NCBI GenBank assembly: GCA_900539645.1
Contig: UQCY01000063.1
Span: 1-9,631, forward strand
Direction: 5' to 3'
From: an uncultured Clostridium sp.
GTDB lineage: Bacteria > Bacillota > Clostridia > Peptostreptococcales > Peptostreptococcaceae
Length of the DNA stretch: 9,631 nucleotides
Numbering within the stretch: position 1 is the stretch's first letter; every line of letters starts with the position of its first letter. Shown here piece after piece: positions 6,168 through 9,631 of the stretch. The notes under the pieces are model-generated. The model was not told the DNA's origin and ran no database searches. It worked only from the letters and a program-made list of their open reading frames with translations. The translations under genes were made by a program, and so were the position numbers.

Positions 6168-6176
6168 ATTATAACA
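6168..6176 (-). promoter_or_regulatory. Extended -10 promoter of the candidate small RNA
   Basis: TGT-TATAAT on the minus strand is a perfect extended -10 box. No good -35 hexamer stands 16-18 bases upstream (TGTTTT at 17), as is common for extended -10 promoters. Transcription would start near 6161, about 7 bases before the first stem-loop. Confidence 0.55.
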
Positions 6177-6299
6177 CATATCATTACATCAAAACAGTAT
6201 AGAAAACTGTTACAAAATAACTAAAAGATTAGCATTTAGGGCTTTTGAAAATTTTTTCTTAGAGCTTTCTCTTTTGCTTGTGATTATAAACAAATACCG

Positions 6300-6380
6300 C
6301 TCGACAATCTGCAGTCGATTTCGACTTTAGCTTCGAGCGGAGCTCGAACTAGAGGAAAGAAATCGACGAAGCCTGGAGAG
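6300..6380 (-). repeat. Shared core repeat, copy 2, with a 50-base insertion
   Basis: On the minus strand it reads CTCTCCAGGC (6380-6371), then a 50-base insertion (6370-6321) rich in TCGA-type hairpins, then AATCGACTGCAG (6320-6309) and ATTGTCGAG (6308-6300). Copy 1 at 4496-4525 has the same blocks without the insertion. It sits at the tip of element II. Confidence 0.75.
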
Positions 6381-6404
6381 CGTATTGTTTATAATTGCAA
6401 GCAT

Positions 6405-6440
6405 AAAAAGAGAGGCTCTTGAAAAAATTCAAAAGCCCCT
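6405..6440 (-). terminator. Intrinsic terminator of the lon-ysxC operon
   Basis: On the minus strand, 7 bases after the ysxC stop codon, AGGGGCTTTTGAA pairs with TTCAAGAGCCTCT (13 pairs, two wobbles) around TTTT, followed by C and five T. A decayed mirror copy of the same hairpin lies at about 6237-6275 as part of the inverted duplication. Confidence 0.8.
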
Positions 6441-6447
6441 ACAAATA

Positions 6448-7059
6448 CTAATCTTCAGTTATTTCGTATCCATGTTTTCTATACTGCTCAACTATTTCAC
6501 TCCATAGTTCTTCTATTCCAGTTTTTTTAGATGAAGATACAGGTATTATCTTTTCATCCTTTTCTAACTGAAGTTTCTTTCTTATAACGCTTAAATGTTT
6601 TAAATACTGTCCTCTTGATATCTTATCCGCTTTTGTCGCAACAACAACACAATCATATCCGTAGTATTTTATCCAATCGTACATCATCTTATCGTCTGCA
6701 GTAGGTTCGTGTCTTATATCTACAAGAAGGAATATAGCACAAAGCTCGTCCCTATCCTGAAGATATCTCTCCATTACCTGTCCCCACTTATCCTTTTCAG
6801 ACTTAGCAACCTTTGCATATCCATACCCTGGTAAATCGACAAAGAAGAACTCCTTATTTATTAAGTAGAAGTTTATAGTTCTTGTCTTACCTGGTGTAGA
6901 ACTTGTTCTAGCGAAATTTCTTCTGTTAAGTAAAGCATTTGTAAGTGATGATTTACCAACATTAGATCTCCCAGCTAGTGCTATCTCAGGTATCCCATCT
7001 GTAGGATACTGGTGTCTATGTACAGCACTCATTGTTATCTCTGAGCTTCTTATTTTCAT
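6448..7059 (-). CDS. ysxC: Ribosome biogenesis GTP-binding protein YsxC/EngB
   Basis: This 203-residue GTPase of the TrmE-Era-EngA-YihA group is needed for late assembly of the large ribosomal subunit and is usually essential. All G motifs are present: G1 GRSNVGKS (30-37), G2 TPGKT (55-59), G3 DLPGYG (75-80), G4 TKAD (142-145) and G5 VSSSK (174-178). The length is normal for the family. AGAGGTGAG ends 3 bases before the ATG and starts at the lon stop codon, 12 bases upstream, so the two genes form an operon, as lon and ysxC do in Bacillus. The last codons ([12 protein letters not shown]) lie inside the inverted duplication 6195-6486, yet the protein end looks intact. Confidence 0.97.
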   Translation of the reverse strand: MKIRSSEITMSAVHRHQYPTDGIPEIALAGRSNVGKSSLTNALLNRRNFARTSSTPGKTRTINFYLINKEFFFVDLPGYGYAKVAKSEKDKWGQVMERYLQDRDELCAIFLLVDIRHEPTADDKMMYDWIKYYGYDCVVVATKADKISRGQYLKHLSVIRKKLQLEKDEKIIPVSSSKKTGIEELWSEIVEQYRKHGYEITED

Positions 7060-7071
7060 TCTCTCACCTCT

Positions 7072-9426
7072 CTATATTAACGCTTCTTTTAAAACGTCGT
7101 CCATTGTTTCAACTAATACGAATTCCATATCAGCTTTTACATTTTCTGGTATTTCATCTAAATCAACCTCACATTCTACAGGAAGAAGTGCTTTTTTCAC
7201 TCCTGCTCTATGTGCTGCTAATAATTTTTCCTTAACTCCACCAACAGGAAGTACTCTACCTCTTAGAGTTATTTCACCAGTCATAGCTATATCTCCTGGT
7301 ACTCCTCTACCTGTAAGCGCTGATATTACAGCAAGAGCCATAGTTATACCAGCTGAAGGACCATCTTTTGGTGTAGCTCCTTCTGGTAAATGTATGTGTA
7401 TGTCTGTATTTTTATAGAATTCTGGGTCTATGCCTAGTTCATCAGCTCTAGATCTTATGTATGATATACCAGCTCTAGCTGACTCTTTCATAACATCTCC
7501 TAGCTGACCTGTAAGTACTATTTCTCCCTTACCTTTAAGCACGTTTACCTCTACCTCTAGAGTAACTCCACCTACTTCTGTCCAAGCAAGACCAGTTACA
7601 AGACCTACTCTTGGCTCATCTTTAGCTAAATCATATCTGAATATTTCTTTACCTAAGAATTCCTGAAGGTCTTCCATCTTAACATCGTATCCTTCTAAGC
7701 TTGGATCTTCAACGTATTTCTTAGCTACTTTTCTACAAACTTTTCCTATTGTTCTTTCTAATGTTCTAACACCTGCTTCTCTAGTGTATGAGTTTATTAA
7801 TTTTCTCATAACATCTTCGTCCATTGTAACAAATCCTTCAGCAAGCGCATTTTCTTTTATCTGTTTTGGAAGAAGGTATTTCTGAGCTATATTTAATTTT
7901 TCTTCTTCTATATATCCAGAAATTCTTATAACTTCCATTCTGTCTAATAATGGTCTAGGCACTGTATCTAAAGTATTTGCAGTTGTTATAAATAGTACCT
8001 TTGATAAATCAAAAGGTATTTCCATATAATGGTCTACAAATCCTTTATTCTGCTCTGGATCTAGAACTTCTAGCATTGCTGAACCTGGATCCCCTTTATA
8101 ATCAGATGCCATTTTATCTATTTCATCTAATAAGAATACTGGATTCTTGCTGCCAGCTTCTTTCATTCCATTTATTATTCTACCTGGAATTGCACCTACA
8201 TAAGTTCTTCTGTGTCCTCTTATTTCAGCTTCATCTCTAACCCCACCAAGAGAAAGTCTAGTGTATTTTCTTCCTAGTGCTTTAGCTACAGACTTAACTA
8301 TAGACGTTTTACCAACACCTGGAGGTCCAACAAGACAAATTATCGGCCCTTTTGGAGATTTAGATAATTTTCTTACTGATAAATACTCAAGTATTCTTTC
8401 TTTAACCTTATCTAATCCGTAGTGTTCTTCATTTAATATCTCTTCTGCTTTTTTAACATCTAATTTTTCTTTTGTTTCCTTATTCCAAGGAAGTGAGAAT
8501 ATCATATCTAAATAGTTTCTACTAACTGCTGAATCAGGTGAAGATGGACTCATTCTAGCAAATTTTTCTATTTCTTTAGATATTTTTTCTTTTGTTTCCT
8601 TTGGTGCTTTTAGAGTTTTTAATTTTTTTCTATATTTTTCAGCATCAGATGATGTATCCTCATCTTCTCCAAGCTCTTTCTGAATAGCTCTTAACTGTTC
8701 TCTTAAGTAGTATTCTTTCTGGATTTTGCTCATCTGTTTTTTAACTCTTAAAGCTATTTTTTTCTCTATCTTCATTATTTCTACTTCTTCTAATATGATA
8801 GAGTACATTAATTCTAGTCTTTTCTTAACATCGAATTCTTCTATTATTTCCTGCTTTTTATCATTTTTTAGATATATATTAGCAGCTATTGTATCCACTA
8901 GTCTACCGTAATCGTCTATTTCTGAAAGACTTATTAATATCTCAGGAGACATTTTGTTTCCTATATTTATATAGTCTTCAAAAGCAGCCATTAAACTTCT
9001 AACTAGTGCCTGTATTTCTTTTGCTTCTTCTTCATTTTCAGTAGCTTCAGAATCTTCTTCTTCTAATTCAATTTCTTCTTCTACTACAGCTTTAAAGTAT
9101 CCTTCTTCTTTATCTACACTTTTTATTGTAGCTCTATTAACGCCTTCTACAAGTACTCTAACAGCATCTCCAGGTAATTTTATCATCTGTTTTACATTTG
9201 CTATAGTACCTACTTTGTAGAAGTCATCTTCATCTGGATCGTCTATTTCTGGATCCTTCTGTGTAGTAAGGAATATAACCTCATCATTCATCATAGCTTC
9301 TTCTAATGCATTTAGAGATATTTCCCTACCTATATCAAAATTTAATACCATATATGGAAAAATTGTTAACCCTCTAAGAGGTATTACTGGTAATTCACGT
9401 TCTATTTTAGTTTTTTTATTACTCAT
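7072..9426 (-). CDS. lon: ATP-dependent protease Lon (LonA, S16 family)
   Basis: This is a cytoplasmic AAA+ serine protease of 784 residues that degrades misfolded and regulatory proteins as a homohexamer. It has the N-terminal substrate-binding domain (about 10-210), a coiled-coil region (about 215-290), and the AAA+ module with Walker A GPPGVGKT (367-374) and Walker B FLLDEID (431-437). The C-terminal S16 domain has the catalytic serine in PKDGPSAG (Ser691) and lysine in VGGVKEK (Lys734). An acidic insert, [20 protein letters not shown], stands at about 116-135 of the N-domain. No membrane segment is seen, so it is LonA and not the membrane-linked LonB. The start ATG is preceded by GAGGG 7 bases upstream and GGAG further out. 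Two tandem promoters lie upstream; no CIRCE or CtsR site is visible. lon is the first gene of the lon-ysxC operon. Confidence 0.97.
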   Translation of the reverse strand: MSNKKTKIERELPVIPLRGLTIFPYMVLNFDIGREISLNALEEAMMNDEVIFLTTQKDPEIDDPDEDDFYKVGTIANVKQMIKLPGDAVRVLVEGVNRATIKSVDKEEGYFKAVVEEEIELEEEDSEATENEEEAKEIQALVRSLMAAFEDYINIGNKMSPEILISLSEIDDYGRLVDTIAANIYLKNDKKQEIIEEFDVKKRLELMYSIILEEVEIMKIEKKIALRVKKQMSKIQKEYYLREQLRAIQKELGEDEDTSSDAEKYRKKLKTLKAPKETKEKISKEIEKFARMSPSSPDSAVSRNYLDMIFSLPWNKETKEKLDVKKAEEILNEEHYGLDKVKERILEYLSVRKLSKSPKGPIICLVGPPGVGKTSIVKSVAKALGRKYTRLSLGGVRDEAEIRGHRRTYVGAIPGRIINGMKEAGSKNPVFLLDEIDKMASDYKGDPGSAMLEVLDPEQNKGFVDHYMEIPFDLSKVLFITTANTLDTVPRPLLDRMEVIRISGYIEEEKLNIAQKYLLPKQIKENALAEGFVTMDEDVMRKLINSYTREAGVRTLERTIGKVCRKVAKKYVEDPSLEGYDVKMEDLQEFLGKEIFRYDLAKDEPRVGLVTGLAWTEVGGVTLEVEVNVLKGKGEIVLTGQLGDVMKESARAGISYIRSRADELGIDPEFYKNTDIHIHLPEGATPKDGPSAGITMALAVISALTGRGVPGDIAMTGEITLRGRVLPVGGVKEKLLAAHRAGVKKALLPVECEVDLDEIPENVKADMEFVLVETMDDVLKEALI

Positions 9427-9470
9427 ATTCAGCCCTCATCTCCTTTTTTAAGAATTTTACTGCTTTTTCT

Positions 9471-9499
9471 ATTATATCTTTACAGATATTAATTTTCAA
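9471..9499 (-). promoter_or_regulatory. lon promoter, proximal
   Basis: On the minus strand TTGAAA (9499-9494) and a perfect TATAAT (9476-9471) are separated by 17 bases, a near-ideal housekeeping promoter. The leader to the lon ATG would be about 38 bases. Confidence 0.75.
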
Positions 9500-9534
9500 C
9501 CGAAAATGTTTTAAATTTTATCATTTAATAGATT

Positions 9535-9563
9535 ATTATATCGTTATCTCGGTTTATTTGCAA
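9535..9563 (-). promoter_or_regulatory. lon promoter, distal
   Basis: On the minus strand TTGCAA (9563-9558) and TATAAT (9540-9535) are separated by 17 bases. It lies 64 bases upstream of the proximal promoter with the same spacing. The rest of the stretch to the window end is AT-rich with TATAATAAT-like repeats, and no gene or operator is recognised there. Confidence 0.55.
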
Positions 9564-9631
9564 TTATTATTTTTATTATCACGCCTCTATTTATTATTAT
9601 ACCCTATTTATTATAATAAATTACAACAAAT

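Larger units (their letters stand above)
6195..6486. repeat. Inverted duplication of the ysxC 3' end around a conserved core (element II)
   Basis: The left arm (6195 to about 6297, plus strand) is an imperfect copy of the minus-strand sequence 6486 to about 6384, which covers the last codons of ysxC and its terminator. Identical stretches include CAGTATAGAAAAC (6195-6207 versus 6486-6474), AAATAACT, AAGATTAG at the ysxC stop codon, GGGCTTTTGAA and ATTATAAACAA. The central part (about 6298-6382) holds the core shared with element I plus nested hairpins: AGTCGA-TT-TCGACT (6313-6326) and TTCGAG-CGGAG-CTCGAA (6332-6348). The left copy has lost the coding frame and has small gaps, so the duplication is not recent. 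There is no open reading frame inside. Confidence 0.75.

Overview
The window is AT-rich DNA from an anaerobic, low-GC Firmicute. A clostridial host, possibly in or near the Peptostreptococcaceae, is likely. The grounds are the strong AGGAGG-type ribosome binding sites, the lon-ysxC gene pair, and a cooS-type carbon monoxide dehydrogenase operon beside an Rrf2-family Fe-S regulator. The species cannot be fixed from the sequence alone. All seven recognisable genes lie on the minus strand, so transcription runs from high to low coordinates.

Layout in the direction of transcription. (1) 9631-7072: an intergenic leader with two well-formed tandem promoters, then lon (ATP-dependent protease). (2) 7059-6448: ysxC (ribosome-assembly GTPase), 12 bases after lon, followed directly by an intrinsic terminator. 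(3) 6447-5879: 569 bases without a protein gene. It holds an imperfect inverted duplication of the ysxC 3' end (6195-6486), a candidate small RNA with its own -10 box and terminator (about 6161-6059), and a promoter for alr. (4) 5878-4703: alr (alanine racemase). (5) 4702-4360: 343 bases without a gene, mostly filled by a 220-base imperfect palindrome (4406-4625). (6) 4359-3913: an Rrf2/IscR/NsrR-type regulator with three cysteines and a histidine suited to bind an Fe-S cluster. (7) 3655-87: a tightly packed three-gene operon: a cooS homologue, a small protein with 16 cysteines for four [4Fe-4S] clusters, and an FAD/NAD(P)H oxidoreductase, ending in an intrinsic terminator at 78-49. The first 48 bases belong to the next unit.

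How the operon may work: the flavoprotein would exchange electrons with NAD(P)H, the four-cluster protein would carry them, and the CooS homologue would be the catalytic end. The regulator gene lies just upstream, and a perfect 7-3-7 palindrome with the core GACTA-TTT-TAGTC, resembling the IscR type 1 site, sits in front of cooS. By my from-memory alignment this CooS keeps all cluster ligands but lacks the acid-base lysine and proton-relay histidines of well-studied CO dehydrogenases. A reductase role like that of the hybrid-cluster protein is therefore a real alternative to CO oxidation.

The most novel DNA feature is a pair of long palindromes (4406-4625 and 6195-6486). Their arms are unrelated to each other, but their loops contain a shared core (CTCTCCAGGC ... 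AATCGA ... ATTGTCGAG). The arms of the second are an inverted copy of local ysxC sequence. The pair looks like a small repeat family that sits at the tip of fold-backs made from flanking DNA.
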